A DNA stretch of 45,388 bases from Streptomyces aureus (GTDB lineage: Bacteria > Actinomycetota > Actinomycetes > Streptomycetales > Streptomycetaceae): positions 1-45,388 of the forward strand of contig NZ_JNZD01000049.1 of the NCBI RefSeq assembly GCF_000725495.1. The letters are read 5' to 3'. Below, piece by piece: positions 15,893-30,092 of the stretch. The position numbers were made by a program, and so were the translations under genes. Positions within the stretch are counted from its first letter, which is position 1. Every line of letters starts with the position of its first letter. The notes below the pieces were generated by a model. The model ran no database searches and was not told the DNA's origin. It saw nothing but the letters and a program-made list of their open reading frames with translations.

Positions 15893-17824
15893 ATGTCCGC
15901 TACACCCCAGAAGCCCACAGTCACCGAACGTGAGGCCCGACAGGTCGCCGAGGCCGCGCGCGAACAGGACTGGCGCAAGCCCAGCTTCGCCAAGGAACTC
16001 TTCCTCGGCCGCTTCCGGCTCGACCTCATCCACCCCCACCCGCTCCCCGCCGCCGAGGACACGCTGCGCGGCGAGGAGTTCCTGGCCAAACTGCGCGACT
16101 TCTGCGAGACGAAGATCGACTCCGCCCGGATCGAGCGCGAGGCGCGGATCCCGGACGAGACGATCACCGGGCTCAAGGAGCTCGGTGCCCTCGGCATGAA
16201 GATCGACACCAAATACGGGGGCCTCGGCCTCACCCAGGTGTACTACAACAAAGCCCTCGCCCTGGTCGGCTCGGTGAACCCGGCGCTCGGCGCGCTGCTC
16301 TCCGCCCATCAGTCGATCGGCGTACCCCAGCCGCTGAAACTGTTCGGCACCCAGGAGCAGCGGGACACCTTCCTGCCGCGCTGCGCCCGCACCGACATCT
16401 CCGCCTTCCTGCTCACCGAACCGGACGTCGGCTCCGACCCGGCGCGGCTCGCCACGACCGCCGTCCGCGACGGCGACGACTACATCCTCGACGGGGTGAA
16501 GCTCTGGACGACCAACGGCGTCGTCGCGGACCTCCTGGTCGTCATGGCGCGCGTCCCGAAGTCCGAGGAGGGCAAGGGCGGCATCACGGCCTTCGTGGTG
16601 GAGGCCGCCTCGGAGGGTGTCACCGTCGAGAACCGCAACGCGTTCATGGGTCTGCGCGGCCTGGAGAACGGCGTCACCCGCTTCCACCGGGTGCGGGTAC
16701 CCGCCGCCAACCGCATCGGACCCGAGGGCGCGGGCCTGAAGATCGCCCTCACCACCCTCAACACCGGCCGTCTCTCGCTGCCCGCCATGTGCGCGGGCGC
16801 GGGCAAGTGGTGCCTGAAGATCGCCCGCGAGTGGACGTCGGTGCGGGAGCAGTGGGGCAAGCCGGTCGCCTTCCACGAGGCCGTCGGCTCCAAGATCTCC
16901 TTCATCGCCGCCACCACCTTCGCGCTCGAGGCCGTCCTCGACCTGTCGTCGCAGATGGCGGACGAGAACCGCAACGACATCCGCATCGAGGCCGCGCTCG
17001 CCAAGCTCTACGGCTCCGAGATGGCCTGTCTGATGGCCGACGAGCTGGTCCAGATCCGCGGCGGCCGCGGCTTCGAGACGGCCGCCTCGCTGGCGGCCCG
17101 CGGCGAGCGCGCGGTCCCCGCCGAACAGGTCCTGCGCGACCTGCGGATCAACCGCATCTTCGAGGGCTCCACCGAGATCATGCACCTGCTGATCGCCCGG
17201 GAGGCGGTCGACGCCCACCTCTCGGTCGCCGGAGACCTCATCGACCCCGACAAGTCGCTCTCCGAGAAGGCGAAGGCGGGCGCGAACGCCGGTGTCTTCT
17301 ACGCCAAGTGGCTGCCGAAGCTGGTCGCCGGCGCCGGTCAGCTCCCGCGCTCGTACGGCGAGTTCCATCACGACGTGGACCTCTCCACCCATCTGCGCTA
17401 CGTCGAGCGCAACGCCCGCAAGCTCGCCCGCTCCACCTTCTACGCGATGTCGCGCTGGCAGGGCCGGATGGAGACCAAGCAGGGCTTCCTCGGCCGGATC
17501 GTCGACATCGGAGCCGAACTCTTCGCCATGAGCGCGGCCTGCGTTCGGGCCGAACTCCTGCGCACCCAGGGGGACCACGGACGCGAGGCCTACCAGCTCG
17601 CCGACGCCTTCTGCCGCCAGTCCCGCATCCGCGTCGAGGAACTCTTCGGCCGCCTGTGGAACAACACCGACGACGTCGACCGCAAGGTCGTCAAGGGCGT
17701 CCTGTCCGGGACCTACACCTGGCTGGAGGAAGGCGTCCTCGACCCCTCGGGCGACGGCCCCTGGATCGCCGACGCCACACCCGGCGCCAGTACCCGGGAG
17801 AACGTCCACCGCCCCATCCGCTGA
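15893..17824 (+). CDS. Acyl-CoA dehydrogenase (long form)
   Basis: FAD-dependent acyl-CoA dehydrogenase of 643 residues. It would introduce a trans double bond into acyl-CoA in beta-oxidation and pass electrons to electron-transfer flavoprotein. The N-terminal helical, middle beta ([15 protein letters not shown]) and C-terminal helical domains are present, with the catalytic glutamate in [14 protein letters not shown]. An extra C-terminal helical region of about 170 residues makes it longer than the roughly 380-residue short/medium-chain forms and resembles very-long-chain-type enzymes. The ATG at 15893 was chosen for GAGGTGAG just upstream. It is probably transcribed alone, as a strong hairpin follows. 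Substrate chain length cannot be read from the sequence. Confidence 0.93.
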   Translation: MSATPQKPTVTEREARQVAEAAREQDWRKPSFAKELFLGRFRLDLIHPHPLPAAEDTLRGEEFLAKLRDFCETKIDSARIEREARIPDETITGLKELGALGMKIDTKYGGLGLTQVYYNKALALVGSVNPALGALLSAHQSIGVPQPLKLFGTQEQRDTFLPRCARTDISAFLLTEPDVGSDPARLATTAVRDGDDYILDGVKLWTTNGVVADLLVVMARVPKSEEGKGGITAFVVEAASEGVTVENRNAFMGLRGLENGVTRFHRVRVPAANRIGPEGAGLKIALTTLNTGRLSLPAMCAGAGKWCLKIAREWTSVREQWGKPVAFHEAVGSKISFIAATTFALEAVLDLSSQMADENRNDIRIEAALAKLYGSEMACLMADELVQIRGGRGFETAASLAARGERAVPAEQVLRDLRINRIFEGSTEIMHLLIAREAVDAHLSVAGDLIDPDKSLSEKAKAGANAGVFYAKWLPKLVAGAGQLPRSYGEFHHDVDLSTHLRYVERNARKLARSTFYAMSRWQGRMETKQGFLGRIVDIGAELFAMSAACVRAELLRTQGDHGREAYQLADAFCRQSRIRVEELFGRLWNNTDDVDRKVVKGVLSGTYTWLEEGVLDPSGDGPWIADATPGASTRENVHRPIR

Positions 17825-17853
17825 CGTTCCTCCCGGTGGCGCGCACCGGCCCC

Positions 17854-17897
17854 GTCCGCCGCCCCGCTGCTTGCCGCTCCCCGGCGGGGCGGCGGAC
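17854..17897 (+). terminator. Hairpin terminator after acyl-CoA dehydrogenase gene
   Basis: Perfect 14-bp inverted repeat (17854-17867 and 17884-17897) around a 16-base loop, 30 bp after the stop codon. No T run follows. Confidence 0.72.
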
Positions 17898-17985
17898 AAT
17901 GTACGCAGCGGCGGACGGGGACTCGGACCGCGACGCCCGGCGGCCCTCCCCGGCGCCCACCGCGCCGGACTGTGAGGGAATGCCC

Positions 17986-20748
<2,763 letters not shown>

Positions 20749-20783
20749 CCTGCGGATCAGTAGGGCGGCCGGTCCCCCCGTCA

Positions 20784-20822
20784 CCCCCGCGGCCGGGCCC
20801 CGCCGGGCACGGCCCGCGGGGG
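20784..20822 (+). terminator. Possible hairpin terminator after secA-like gene
   Basis: 9-bp GC-only inverted repeat (20784-20792 and 20814-20822) 35 bp after the stop codon. The surrounding sequence is so GC-rich that other foldings compete. Confidence 0.4.
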
Positions 20823-20940
20823 AGGCCCGCCGCCCACCGGGGTCCCCCGACGCGCCCGGGCACCGGCGGCGACGGCGGGAGAGGGCGGCAATGAGGGACG
20901 CCCTGTCCTGCGGCCGCCGCGATGCGGCCACAATGGGGGG

Positions 20941-22197
20941 ATGAGCGACAGTCCAGCCCCCCTCGCTGATCCGCATCTCGTCTTCGACCCCGTGACCGGA
21001 GTCCGGCATGTCGTGATCCTCGGATCCACCGGCTCGATCGGCACCCAGGCCATCGACCTCGTGCTGCGCAACCCCGACCGGTTCCGGGTCACCGCGCTGT
21101 CCGCCGCCGGCGGCAGGGTCGCCCTGCTCGCCGAGCAGGCCCACCGGCTGCGGGTGCGGACGGTCGCCGTGGCGCGCGAGGACGCCGTCCCCGCGCTCAG
21201 GGAGGCCCTCGCGTCCCGGTACGCGCCCGGTGAGACCCTTCCCGACATCCTCGCCGGACCCGACGCGGCCACCCAGGTCGCCGCCCTGGACTGCCACACC
21301 GTCCTCAACGGCATCACCGGTTCCATCGGCCTCGCGCCCACCCTCGCCGCCCTGGAGGCGGGCCGCACCCTCGCGCTCGCCAACAAGGAGTCGCTCATCG
21401 TCGGCGGCCCGCTGGTGAAGGCACTGGCGAAGCCGGGCCAGATCATCCCGGTCGACTCCGAGCACGCGGCCCTCTTCCAGGCGCTGGCCTCCGGCACCCG
21501 CGCGGACGTGCGCAAACTGGTCGTGACCGCCTCCGGGGGCCCGTTCCGCGGCCGTACGAAGGCGGAACTGGCGGACGTGAAGCCGGCCGACGCCCTCGCG
21601 CACCCCACCTGGGCCATGGGCCCGGTCATCACGGTCAACTCCTCGACCCTCGTCAACAAGGGGCTGGAGGTCATCGAGGCGCACCTCCTCTACGACATTC
21701 CCTTCGACCGCATTGAGGTGGTCGTGCACCCGCAGTCGTATGTCCACTCGATGGTGGAATTCACGGACGGCTCGACGATGGCCCAGGCGACGCCCCCCGA
21801 CATGCGGGGGCCCATCGCCATCGGCATCGGCTGGCCCGAGCGCGTCCCGGACGCGGCGCCCGCCTTCGACTGGACGAAGGCCTCGAGCTGGGAGTTCTTC
21901 CCGCTGGACGACGAGGCCTTCCCGTCGGTGGGACTCGCCCGGCACGTGGGGCAGCTCGCGGGTACGGCCCCGGCGGTGTTCAATGCCGCCAACGAGGAGT
22001 GCGTGGACGCGTTCCTGAACGGCACACTGGCGTTCAACGGGATCATGGAGACCGTCACCCGGGTCGTCGAGGAACACGGCACACCGCGTACGGGAACTTC
22101 CCTGACCCTCGCGGACGTCCTCGAAGCGGAGACCTGGGCACGGGCCCGGGCCCGTGAACTGACGGCACAGACGACGACCGCGGAGGCTCGTGCATGA
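20941..22197 (+). CDS. dxr: 1-deoxy-D-xylulose 5-phosphate reductoisomerase
   Basis: Second enzyme of the MEP isoprenoid pathway: it rearranges and reduces 1-deoxyxylulose 5-phosphate to 2-C-methyl-erythritol 4-phosphate with NADPH. It has 418 residues, slightly longer than the usual ~400. The NADPH loop GSTGSIG, the metal-binding [10 protein letters not shown], and the substrate motif [19 protein letters not shown] are intact. A run of G lies directly against the ATG start, so no well-spaced ribosome site is visible; a leaderless or weakly initiated message is possible. The stop overlaps the start of the site-2 protease gene (ATGA). This order (dxr, protease, ispG) is conserved in actinobacteria. 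Confidence 0.97.
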   Translation: MSDSPAPLADPHLVFDPVTGVRHVVILGSTGSIGTQAIDLVLRNPDRFRVTALSAAGGRVALLAEQAHRLRVRTVAVAREDAVPALREALASRYAPGETLPDILAGPDAATQVAALDCHTVLNGITGSIGLAPTLAALEAGRTLALANKESLIVGGPLVKALAKPGQIIPVDSEHAALFQALASGTRADVRKLVVTASGGPFRGRTKAELADVKPADALAHPTWAMGPVITVNSSTLVNKGLEVIEAHLLYDIPFDRIEVVVHPQSYVHSMVEFTDGSTMAQATPPDMRGPIAIGIGWPERVPDAAPAFDWTKASSWEFFPLDDEAFPSVGLARHVGQLAGTAPAVFNAANEECVDAFLNGTLAFNGIMETVTRVVEEHGTPRTGTSLTLADVLEAETWARARARELTAQTTTAEARA

Positions 22198-23498
22198 CGA
22201 CCCTGATGATGATTCTCGGCATAGTCGTCTTCGTGGTCGGCCTGCTGATCTCGATCGCGTGGCACGAGCTGGGACATCTCTCGACGGCCAAACTGTTCGG
22301 CATCCGGGTGCCGCAGTACATGGTGGGCTTCGGCCCGACCATCTGGTCGCGGAAGAAGGGCGACACCGAGTACGGCATCAAGGCTGTCCCGCTCGGCGGT
22401 TACATCCGCATGATCGGCATGTTCCCGCCCGGCCCGGACGGCCGGATCGAGGCCCGCTCGACATCCCCGTTCCGGGGCATGATCGAGGACGCCCGGTCGG
22501 CCGCCTTCGAGGAACTGCAGCCCGGCGACGAGACCCGCCTCTTCTACACGCGCAAGCCGTGGAAGCGCGTGATCGTGATGTTCGCCGGCCCCTTCATGAA
22601 CCTCGTGCTCGCCGTGGCGATCTTCCTCGGCGTGATGATGACGTTCGGCGTCCAGACCCAGACGACCACGGTCGGCACGGTCTCGGACTGCGTCATCCAG
22701 CAGAGCGAGAACCGCACGAAGTGCGCCAAGGACGACCAGGCCGCGCCCGCCAAGGCCGCCGGTCTCCACGGCGGGGACAAGATCCTCGCGTTCGACGGCA
22801 AGAAGGTCGAGGACTGGTCGGCCCTCCAGTCCGACATCCGCGCCAACCCCGGCAAGGACGTCACGATCACCGTCGAGCGCAAGGGGCAGCAGGTCGACCT
22901 CAAGGCTCACCTGATCAAGAACCAGGTGAGCAAGACCGACGGCAACGGCGGCTACGTCGAGGGCAAGTACGTGTACGCCGGCTTCCTCGGCTTCACACCC
23001 GCCTCCGGCATCGTCCAGCAGTCCTTCGGCCAGTCCGTGACCCGCATGGGCGACATGATGCAGAACGGCGTCGAGTCCCTGGTGTCGCTGCCCGGCAAGG
23101 TCCCGGACCTGTGGAACGCGGCCTTCGGCGACGCCCCGCGCAAGGCCGACTCCCCGATGGGCGTGGTCGGCGCGGCCCGCATCGGCGGCGACGTCTTCAC
23201 CCTGGACATCCCCGCCTCGCAGCAGGTCGCGATGATGCTGCTGCTGGTCGCCGGGTTCAACCTGTCGCTGTTCCTGTTCAACATGCTCCCGCTGCTCCCG
23301 CTCGACGGCGGGCACATCGCGGGCGCGCTGTGGGAGTCGCTGCGGCGCCACACGGCGAGGGTGCTCCGGCGCCCGGACCCGGGCCCGTTCGACGTGGCGA
23401 AGCTGATGCCGGTGGCCTACGTGGTGGCCGGGATCTTCGTCTGCTTCACGGTGCTCGTCCTGATCGCCGACGTCGTCAATCCGGTGAAAATCTCTTAG
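22194..23498 (+). CDS. RseP/RIP-type site-2 zinc metalloprotease
   Basis: Membrane-embedded intramembrane protease of 434 residues (family M50), which in bacteria cleaves anti-sigma factors or leftover signal peptides inside the membrane. The zinc motif HELGH is at residues 24-28 in the first membrane helix. A periplasmic PDZ domain lies at about 165-225 ([17 protein letters not shown]). The third zinc ligand is in [12 protein letters not shown] (D371), and a final membrane helix follows ([22 protein letters not shown]). It is translationally coupled to dxr by a 4-bp overlap. Its substrate is not evident here. Confidence 0.95.
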   Translation: MTTLMMILGIVVFVVGLLISIAWHELGHLSTAKLFGIRVPQYMVGFGPTIWSRKKGDTEYGIKAVPLGGYIRMIGMFPPGPDGRIEARSTSPFRGMIEDARSAAFEELQPGDETRLFYTRKPWKRVIVMFAGPFMNLVLAVAIFLGVMMTFGVQTQTTTVGTVSDCVIQQSENRTKCAKDDQAAPAKAAGLHGGDKILAFDGKKVEDWSALQSDIRANPGKDVTITVERKGQQVDLKAHLIKNQVSKTDGNGGYVEGKYVYAGFLGFTPASGIVQQSFGQSVTRMGDMMQNGVESLVSLPGKVPDLWNAAFGDAPRKADSPMGVVGAARIGGDVFTLDIPASQQVAMMLLLVAGFNLSLFLFNMLPLLPLDGGHIAGALWESLRRHTARVLRRPDPGPFDVAKLMPVAYVVAGIFVCFTVLVLIADVVNPVKIS

Positions 23499-23514
23499 TC
23501 ATACTGCGTTGACC

Positions 23515-23543
23515 GTGGCCGGGCACCCTTGGTGTCCGGCCAC
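23515..23543 (+). terminator. Hairpin between site-2 protease and ispG
   Basis: 12-bp inverted repeat (23515-23526 and 23532-23543) with one G-T pair and a 5-base loop, 16 bp after the protease stop. It could end or attenuate the dxr-protease transcript. The 170-bp gap suggests ispG also has its own promoter. Confidence 0.5.
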
Positions 23544-23668
23544 CTTCCATTGAGTGGGTTTGAAGCCCGGGGGCGTGATGTGCCCGGTGGCTCGCCCGTA
23601 CCGTAATCTCGAACCCCGGAGCCCACGATTTCCGGGACCTTGATCCACAACTTGGGGTTGCACAGCAG

Positions 23669-24689
<1,021 letters not shown>

Positions 24690-25164
24690 CACGTCACCGA
24701 AGGCCGGGCGAGCCACTTCGCCCGGCCCCTTGAGGTCAACGCGGGCCTGCCTTCCGCCCCCGGCCGAGGTGACCTCCCCAGGGGCGCGGGGAACTGCGCG
24801 AGCAACCCCCACGCACCCGCACCCGGGGCAAGCACCCAGGCATCCAAGGGCAACGAGGGATCACCTTCCGCCCCCGGCCGGGGTGACCTCCCCAGGGGCG
24901 CGGGGAACTGCGCGCCCGGCCCCCACGCACCCGCACCCGGGGCAAGCACCCCGGCATCCAAGGACAACGAGGGATCACCTTCCGCCCCCGGCCGGGGTGA
25001 CCTCCCCAGGGGCGCGGGGAACTGCGCGAGCAACCCCCACGCACCCGCACCCGGGACAAGCACAGGGCCCCCGGCCAGTACCCGCGGACAACGAGGGGCG
25101 GCGGGCCACAACCCCGCCAGGTACAGTGCGGAGATCAGCAGATCCCAGGGTGAGGCCCCCGTAC
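24690..25164. other. Intergenic region carrying a repeat array
   Basis: 475 bp between ispG and the DUF4081 acetyltransferase. Most of it is the 114-bp repeat array annotated separately. Open frames exist on both strands through the array because the unit length is a multiple of three, but they encode only a repeated low-complexity sequence and are not called as genes. Confidence 0.75.
24750..25097. repeat. Three-copy 114-bp tandem repeat with Streptomyces intergenic repeat core
   Basis: Units begin at 24750, 24864 and 24978, exactly 114 bp apart and more than 90 per cent alike by eye; the third fades after about 25065. Each contains the core AGGGGCGCGGGGAACTGCGC followed by a segment ending in CACGCACCCGCACCCG. 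From general knowledge of Streptomyces genomes this core is a very common dispersed intergenic element. A tandem array of it is less usual. Confidence 0.9.
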
Positions 25165-26013
25165 GTGTTGACCCAGACCACCACCAGGGTCCTCGAACCG
25201 AGTGACCTGGACGCCGCGCTCGCCGTCCTCGGCCGCGAGCCGGTGGCGAACGCCTTCGTCACCTCCCGAGTACAGGTCGCCGGGCTCGACCCATGGCGGC
25301 TCGGCGGCGAGATGTGGGGCTGGTACGAGGACGGCATGCTCCAGTCCCTCTGCTACGCCGGCGCCAACCTCGTCCCGATCTGCGCCACCCAGCGCGCCGT
25401 GCGCGGCTTCGCCGACCGGGCCCGCAGGGGCGGCCGCCGCTGCTCCTCGATCGTCGGCCCCGCCGAGCCCACCGCCCAGCTGTGGCGGCTGCTCGAACCG
25501 AGCTGGGGCCCGGCCCGCGACATTCGCGCCCACCAGCCGCTGATGGTCACCGACCGGCTGCCCGCGGACGTCACCCCGGATCCCTACGTCCGCCGCATCC
25601 GCAAGGACGAGATGGAAACGATCATGCCGGCCTGCGTCGCCATGTTCACCGAGGAGGTCGGCGTCTCGCCGCTGGCCGGCGACGGCGGCCTGCTCTACCA
25701 GGCCCGGGTCGCGGAACTCGTCGGCTCCGGCCGCTCCTTCGCCCGCCTCGACCGGGACGGCAAGGTCGTCTTCAAGGCCGAGATCGGCGCCGCGACCGCC
25801 GAGGCCTGCCAGATCCAGGGTGTATGGGTGGCCCCCGAATACCGCGGGCAGGGCCTCGCCGCCCCCGGCATGGCGGCCGTACTGCGCTACGCCCTCGCCG
25901 ACGTCGCCCCGGTCGTCAGCCTCTACGTCAACGACTTCAACACCGCGGCCCGGGCGACGTACCGCCGCGTCGGGTTCCAGGAGACCGGCGCGTTCATGAG
26001 TGTCCTGTTCTGA
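25165..26013 (+). CDS. DUF4081 GNAT-family N-acetyltransferase
   Basis: Protein of 282 residues with an N-terminal DUF4081-type domain (VLEPSDLDAALAVLGREPVANAFV) and a C-terminal GNAT acetyltransferase domain. The acetyl-CoA loop is VWVAPEYRGQGLAAPGMAAVL and the family's terminal strand is YVNDFNTAARATYRRVGFQ. It would transfer an acetyl group from acetyl-CoA to an unknown acceptor. The GTG at 25165 was chosen for GGTGAGG upstream; the adjacent TTG at 25168 is an alternative. It lies in the conserved ispG-GNAT-GNAT-proS block, but its role there is unknown. Confidence 0.9.
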   Translation: MLTQTTTRVLEPSDLDAALAVLGREPVANAFVTSRVQVAGLDPWRLGGEMWGWYEDGMLQSLCYAGANLVPICATQRAVRGFADRARRGGRRCSSIVGPAEPTAQLWRLLEPSWGPARDIRAHQPLMVTDRLPADVTPDPYVRRIRKDEMETIMPACVAMFTEEVGVSPLAGDGGLLYQARVAELVGSGRSFARLDRDGKVVFKAEIGAATAEACQIQGVWVAPEYRGQGLAAPGMAAVLRYALADVAPVVSLYVNDFNTAARATYRRVGFQETGAFMSVLF

Positions 26014-26074
26014 CGCCCGGCACCGGCCCGCCGTGACCTCACGCGTCCCACGTCCCGCCAGGTAGTCTCCCGGC

Positions 26075-26644
26075 ATGCTGCGCTTCCCCCGTCACGGCCA
26101 CCGCCAGTCCGACGACGTGGTCATCGGCCCGCTGGATCTCGCCGCGCGCGTCGACGAGGCGCTCGCCGTGCAGGCGCTCGCCTTCGGTCTCGGCGCCGAC
26201 GAGATCGCCGTACGGCGCCAGATCGTGCTGCGCCATCTGACCTGCCCGGGAGCCCACGCGCTCGGCGCCACCACCACCGACGGCCGGCTCGTGGGCTTCG
26301 TCTACGGGATGCCCAACGACCGGGCGCACTGGTGGTCCACCGTCGTCGAGCCCTATCTGCGCGCGCAGGGCCACGACGGCTGGCTCGACGACTCCTTCGT
26401 GATCACCGAGCTGCACGTCCACCCCCGCTTCCAGAACCGGGGCGTCGGCCGGGCGCTGATCACGTCGATCACGGACACGGCGTCCGAACCCCGCTCGATC
26501 CTCTCCGCGATCGACATCGACAGCCCGGCCCGCGGTCTCTACCGCTCGCTCGGCTACGAGGACCTGGCCCGCCAGGTCCTGTTCCCCAGCGCCCCCAAGC
26601 CCTACGCCGTGATGGGAGCCCCCCTTCCGCTGCGACATGCCTAA
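26075..26644 (+). CDS. GNAT-family N-acetyltransferase
   Basis: Single-domain GNAT acetyltransferase of 189 residues. The acetyl-CoA-binding motif A is ITELHVHPRFQNRGVGRALI (about residues 109-128) and motif B is DSPARGLYRSLGYED. No signal peptide or membrane segment is seen. The 61-bp gap from the preceding acetyltransferase holds only a weak ribosome site. The substrate cannot be inferred. Confidence 0.88.
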   Translation: MLRFPRHGHRQSDDVVIGPLDLAARVDEALAVQALAFGLGADEIAVRRQIVLRHLTCPGAHALGATTTDGRLVGFVYGMPNDRAHWWSTVVEPYLRAQGHDGWLDDSFVITELHVHPRFQNRGVGRALITSITDTASEPRSILSAIDIDSPARGLYRSLGYEDLARQVLFPSAPKPYAVMGAPLPLRHA

Positions 26645-26715
26645 TGGATTTCCGGGGACGGCCGCTGCCCGGATAACCTCCAGGCATCACCCTTACGCAG
26701 CAGGAGTCGAGAATC

Positions 26716-28407
26716 ATGGCCCAGGTCCAGCGCATGTCCCGTTTGATGGTCAAGACATTGCGTGACGACCCGGCGGACGCCGAGACGCTCAATCACAAGC
26801 TGCTCGTCCGCGCCGGCTACGTCCGCCGCAACGCCGCGGGCATCTGGACCTGGCTGCCGCTCGGCAAGAAGGTCCTCGACAACATCTCCCGCGTGGTCCG
26901 CGAGGAGATGGACGCGATCGGCGCCCAGGAGGTCCTCCTGCCGGCCCTGCTGCCCAAGGAGCCCTACGAGGCCTCGGCGCGCTGGGAGGAGTACGGCGAC
27001 CTGCTCTTCCGTCTCAAGGACCGCAAGGGCGCCGAGTACCTGCTCGGTCCGACGCACGAGGAGATCTTCACGCTGATCGTGAAGGACCAGGTGGCCTCGT
27101 ACAAGGACCTGCCGGTCATGCTCTACCAGATCCAGACGAAGTACCGGGACGAGGCCCGTCCGCGCGCCGGTGTGCTGCGCGGCCGTGAGTTCCAGATGAA
27201 GGACTCGTACTCCTTCGACATCACGGACGAGGGCCTCGCCGAGTCCTACCGTCTGCACCGTGAGGCATACCAGAAGATCTTCGCGCGTCTGGGTCTCGAC
27301 TACCGCATCGTGTCCGCCGTCTCCGGCGCCATGGGCGGCTCCGCCTCCGAGGAGTTCCTTGCGCCCGCCCCGGCCGGCGAGGACACCTTCGTGGACTGCC
27401 CCGCCTGCGACTACGCCGCCAACACGGAGGCCGTGACCTTCAAGCTCACGCCCGTCTCCGCCGAGCACGGCGCGGTCGAGGAGCTGGCCACCCCCGACAC
27501 CCCGACCATCGAGACGCTCGCCGAGCACCTCGGTGTGCCCGCCTCCGCCACGCTGAAGAACCTGCTGGTGAAGGTCGACGGCGAGATCGTTGCCGTCGGC
27601 GTCCCCGGCGACCGCGAGGTCGACCTCGGCAAGCTGGGCGAGCACCTGGCCCCGGCCGTCGTCGAGCTCGTCACGGCGGAGGACTTCGAGGGCCGCGCCG
27701 ACCTCGTACGCGGCTACGTGGGCCCGCAGGGCCTGGAGAAGGTCCGCTACATCGCCGACCCCCGCGTCGCCCCCGGCACCGCCTGGATCACCGGCGCCAA
27801 CAAGGTCGACACGCACGCGAAGAACGTCGTGGCCGGCCGTGACTTCGAGGTCGACGACTACCTCGACGTCGTCGTGGTCGAAGAGGGCGACCCCTGCCCG
27901 AAGTGCGGTGCCGGCCTCAAGCTGGACCGCGCCATCGAGATCGGCCACATCTTCCAGCTCGGCCGCAAGTACGCCGACACCTTCGGTCTCGACGTCCTCG
28001 GCCAGCAGGGCAAGCCGGTCCGCGTGACCATGGGCTCGTACGGCATCGGCGTCTCCCGCGCCGTGGCCGCGCTGGCCGAGCAGTCGGCCGACGAGCAGGG
28101 CCTGTGCTGGCCCAAGGAGATCGCTCCGGCCGACGTGCACGTGGTCGCCGCGGGCAAGGCCCTGCAGACCGAGCTGGCCCTCGACGTCTCCGAGAAGCTC
28201 GCCGCCGCCGGCGTCCGCGTCCTGGTCGACGACCGCGCGGGTGTCTCCCCGGGCGTGAAGTTCACCGACGCGGAGCTCATCGGCGTCCCGAAGATCCTGG
28301 TCGCCGGCCGCCGCTCGGCCGAGGGCGTCCTGGAGCTGAAGGACCGCCGCACCGGCGAGCGCGAGGAACTGACCGTCGAAGAGGCGATCGCCCGCCTGGC
28401 GGCGTAG
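26716..28407 (+). CDS. proS: Prolyl-tRNA synthetase (bacterial type with editing insertion)
   Basis: Class II aminoacyl-tRNA synthetase of 563 residues charging tRNA-Pro. Motif 1 region is [16 protein letters not shown], motif 2 is [24 protein letters not shown], and motif 3 is [16 protein letters not shown]. The insertion between motifs 2 and 3 (about residues 225-390) is the YbaK-type editing domain ([33 protein letters not shown]) that removes mischarged alanine. A C-terminal anticodon-binding domain follows. It has its own hairpin terminator downstream. Confidence 0.98.
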   Translation: MAQVQRMSRLMVKTLRDDPADAETLNHKLLVRAGYVRRNAAGIWTWLPLGKKVLDNISRVVREEMDAIGAQEVLLPALLPKEPYEASARWEEYGDLLFRLKDRKGAEYLLGPTHEEIFTLIVKDQVASYKDLPVMLYQIQTKYRDEARPRAGVLRGREFQMKDSYSFDITDEGLAESYRLHREAYQKIFARLGLDYRIVSAVSGAMGGSASEEFLAPAPAGEDTFVDCPACDYAANTEAVTFKLTPVSAEHGAVEELATPDTPTIETLAEHLGVPASATLKNLLVKVDGEIVAVGVPGDREVDLGKLGEHLAPAVVELVTAEDFEGRADLVRGYVGPQGLEKVRYIADPRVAPGTAWITGANKVDTHAKNVVAGRDFEVDDYLDVVVVEEGDPCPKCGAGLKLDRAIEIGHIFQLGRKYADTFGLDVLGQQGKPVRVTMGSYGIGVSRAVAALAEQSADEQGLCWPKEIAPADVHVVAAGKALQTELALDVSEKLAAAGVRVLVDDRAGVSPGVKFTDAELIGVPKILVAGRRSAEGVLELKDRRTGEREELTVEEAIARLAA

Positions 28408-28415
28408 CAGCCCAC

Positions 28416-28460
28416 CGCCGGTGCCCCGTGCCTCCCTCGCGGAGACACGGGGCACCGGCG
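28416..28460 (+). terminator. Hairpin terminator after proS
   Basis: Perfect 15-bp inverted repeat (28416-28430 and 28446-28460) with a 15-base loop, 9 bp after the proS stop codon. It lies between proS and the convergent minus-strand gene. Confidence 0.82.
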
Positions 28461-28625
28461 CGTCGTCGTCCGTGAACTGTGCCACCCCGAAGGCCGCGGG
28501 GTACCGGGCCGGGGCTCCGGCAGAGGGTGCCGGGAGCGGCGGACCGCCGTCCGTCCGGCCCCGGGCGGATCAAGGCCGTCGCCGGCCGGCCCGGGGCGGT
28601 CCCGGTGACGAGAACCGGGCGGGGC

Positions 28626-29591
28626 TCAGAGCCAGCCCGCGAACTCCAGGAGCAGTTCGGCGTCCTGGGGGCGGCCGACCCGGGCCGCCCGGACGCCCGA
28701 CTCGACGGCCCGGAAGAGGGTCCAGCCGCGCAGCCGCGCCTGGTCGACCTCCAGGGACTCCGCGAGCCGCTTGATGCGCCGGCGGGTGATCGAGGGCCCC
28801 GACGGCGAGGCGATCAGGTCCTCCACCCGGTCGCGGACCAGCCGCGCCAGGTCGAACGCGCACTCGCCGACCACCGGGTCCGGTCCCACCGCCAGCCAGG
28901 GCACGCGCTCGCCGGCGAGCACCTTGCTCTGCCGGAACGTGCCGTGCAGCAGCCGCGCCTCGGGCGGCTCGAGGAGCAGTTCCTCGCGCGCCTCGAGAGC
29001 CGCCTCGACCAGGGCCCCGGCCCCGGCTCCGGCACCGATGCCGCTGTCGCCCGCCGCGGTCGCCCGCATGGCCTCGGCCTGCCGGCCGGTGCGCTCCGCG
29101 ACGGTCTCGAAGACGGGGTCGGCCGGGGGATCGACCCACAGCCGTCGCAGTGTTCCCGCCGCCTCCAGCAGGGCCTTCGCCTCGGGCAGCGACCGCACCG
29201 ACACATCCGGGTGCAGCCGCTCCAGGAGCAGGACGCCCTCGCCCCCGGTGCCCTCCGGGGCCCCGTCGTCGAGGAGACGGACCGCCCCGCGGCCGTCCCA
29301 GTGGGCGAGCGCGGCGCGCTCGGCCTCCGGACGTGCCCGCGCGGGCGCCAGCTTCAGCACGGCGGGCGTGCCGTCGGCCCGGCGCACCAGGACGACCAGA
29401 CTGCTGCGCCCGCCCGGTGCCTGCACCCGCTCCACGGTCAGCTCGCGCACGTCCACGGCCCGCCGCGCCAGCAGGGGCAGGCCCTCCAGCCACGCGTCGC
29501 CCTCGTCGGCGCCCTCCGGCCCGCTCCGGCGGGTCTCGCCGAGCGCCCGGAGGAGGCGCTGCGGCGGTTCGAAGGCCATGCGCGATTCCAT
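28626..29591 (-). CDS. Aminoglycoside phosphotransferase-fold protein, predicted pseudokinase
   Basis: 321-residue protein of the aminoglycoside/streptomycin-6-phosphotransferase fold. The nucleotide-lobe strand with TPAVLKLAPA and the C-lobe with LLHG...WLAV...FDLARLVRD align with the family. At the catalytic loop, where active kinases read HGDxxxxN, it reads HGTFRQSK (216-223), so the catalytic Asp is Thr218 and the metal-ligand Asn is Lys223. Where the family has IDPKP with a metal-binding Asp it reads VGPDP (Gly236). Phosphotransfer therefore looks unlikely; a binding or regulatory role is more plausible. The ATG at 29591 follows GGAAGGGA; the next ATG 12 bases on is too far from it. The gene sits 27 bp after the DUF4439 gene on the same strand. 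Confidence 0.85.
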   Translation of the reverse strand: MESRMAFEPPQRLLRALGETRRSGPEGADEGDAWLEGLPLLARRAVDVRELTVERVQAPGGRSSLVVLVRRADGTPAVLKLAPARARPEAERAALAHWDGRGAVRLLDDGAPEGTGGEGVLLLERLHPDVSVRSLPEAKALLEAAGTLRRLWVDPPADPVFETVAERTGRQAEAMRATAAGDSGIGAGAGAGALVEAALEAREELLLEPPEARLLHGTFRQSKVLAGERVPWLAVGPDPVVGECAFDLARLVRDRVEDLIASPSGPSITRRRIKRLAESLEVDQARLRGWTLFRAVESGVRAARVGRPQDAELLLEFAGWL

Positions 29592-29618
29592 GCGCGAGAT
29601 GTTCCCTTCCAGGTCGCG

Positions 29619-30092
29619 TTACGTGGGCGAGGGCGCCGTCGCCGACGGCGTGGCCGCCCGCTCGGCGAGCCCAGGGAAGGCTACGCTCTCGCCGCTCCAG
29701 CGCACCGCGCGTACCGCGGCCTCGCGCAGCGCCCCGGCCGCCATGCGCCGCCGGTCGCCCGTGCCGGCGCGCACGAGGTCGGAGTACACGTCGGCGACCC
29801 GCTCCTCCAGCTCGGCCGCGAACCGTATGGCGGCCGCGGTGTCCGTCACCGGGAACGGCAGCATGTACGCGGGCGACGCGGCCCGGGGCGCGGCGCCCAT
29901 GTCCTTGACCGCGCGGGTCAGTTCGTCACGCCGGGCGCGATGGGCGTCGTACGCCGACCGGGCGTCGTTCTGCCGGGCCGTGCCGATGCGGGCGCCGACG
30001 ACGCCGTAACCGTAGACGGCGGCGTGTTCGGCGCCGAGCGCGGCCTGGAGGGCCTCCAGCTCGGCTTCCCGGGTCTTGGTGCGCTTGCTCAC
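29619..30092 (-). CDS. DUF4439 ferritin-like domain protein
   Basis: 157-residue helical protein matching the DUF4439 ferritin-like family. The helical pattern ELEALQAALGAEHAAVYGYG (with Glu and a nearby His as possible metal ligands) recurs as FAAELEERVADVYSDLV. There is no signal peptide or membrane segment. The GTG start overlaps the stop of the upstream lipoprotein gene by 4 bp (GTGA), so both are made together. In other Streptomyces this pair is also adjacent. Iron or metal binding is a family-level guess. Confidence 0.85.
   Translation of the reverse strand: MSKRTKTREAELEALQAALGAEHAAVYGYGVVGARIGTARQNDARSAYDAHRARRDELTRAVKDMGAAPRAASPAYMLPFPVTDTAAAIRFAAELEERVADVYSDLVRAGTGDRRRMAAGALREAAVRAVRWSGESVAFPGLAERAATPSATAPSPT

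Noticed and set aside
24750..25097. Possible CRISPR array
   Set aside because: The whole 114-bp unit repeats; there are no short repeats alternating with unique spacers and no cas genes.
24730..25130. Long open frames on both strands through the 114-bp array
   Set aside because: The repeat unit is a multiple of three, so frames stay open by chance; they encode only a repeated low-complexity peptide and match no family.
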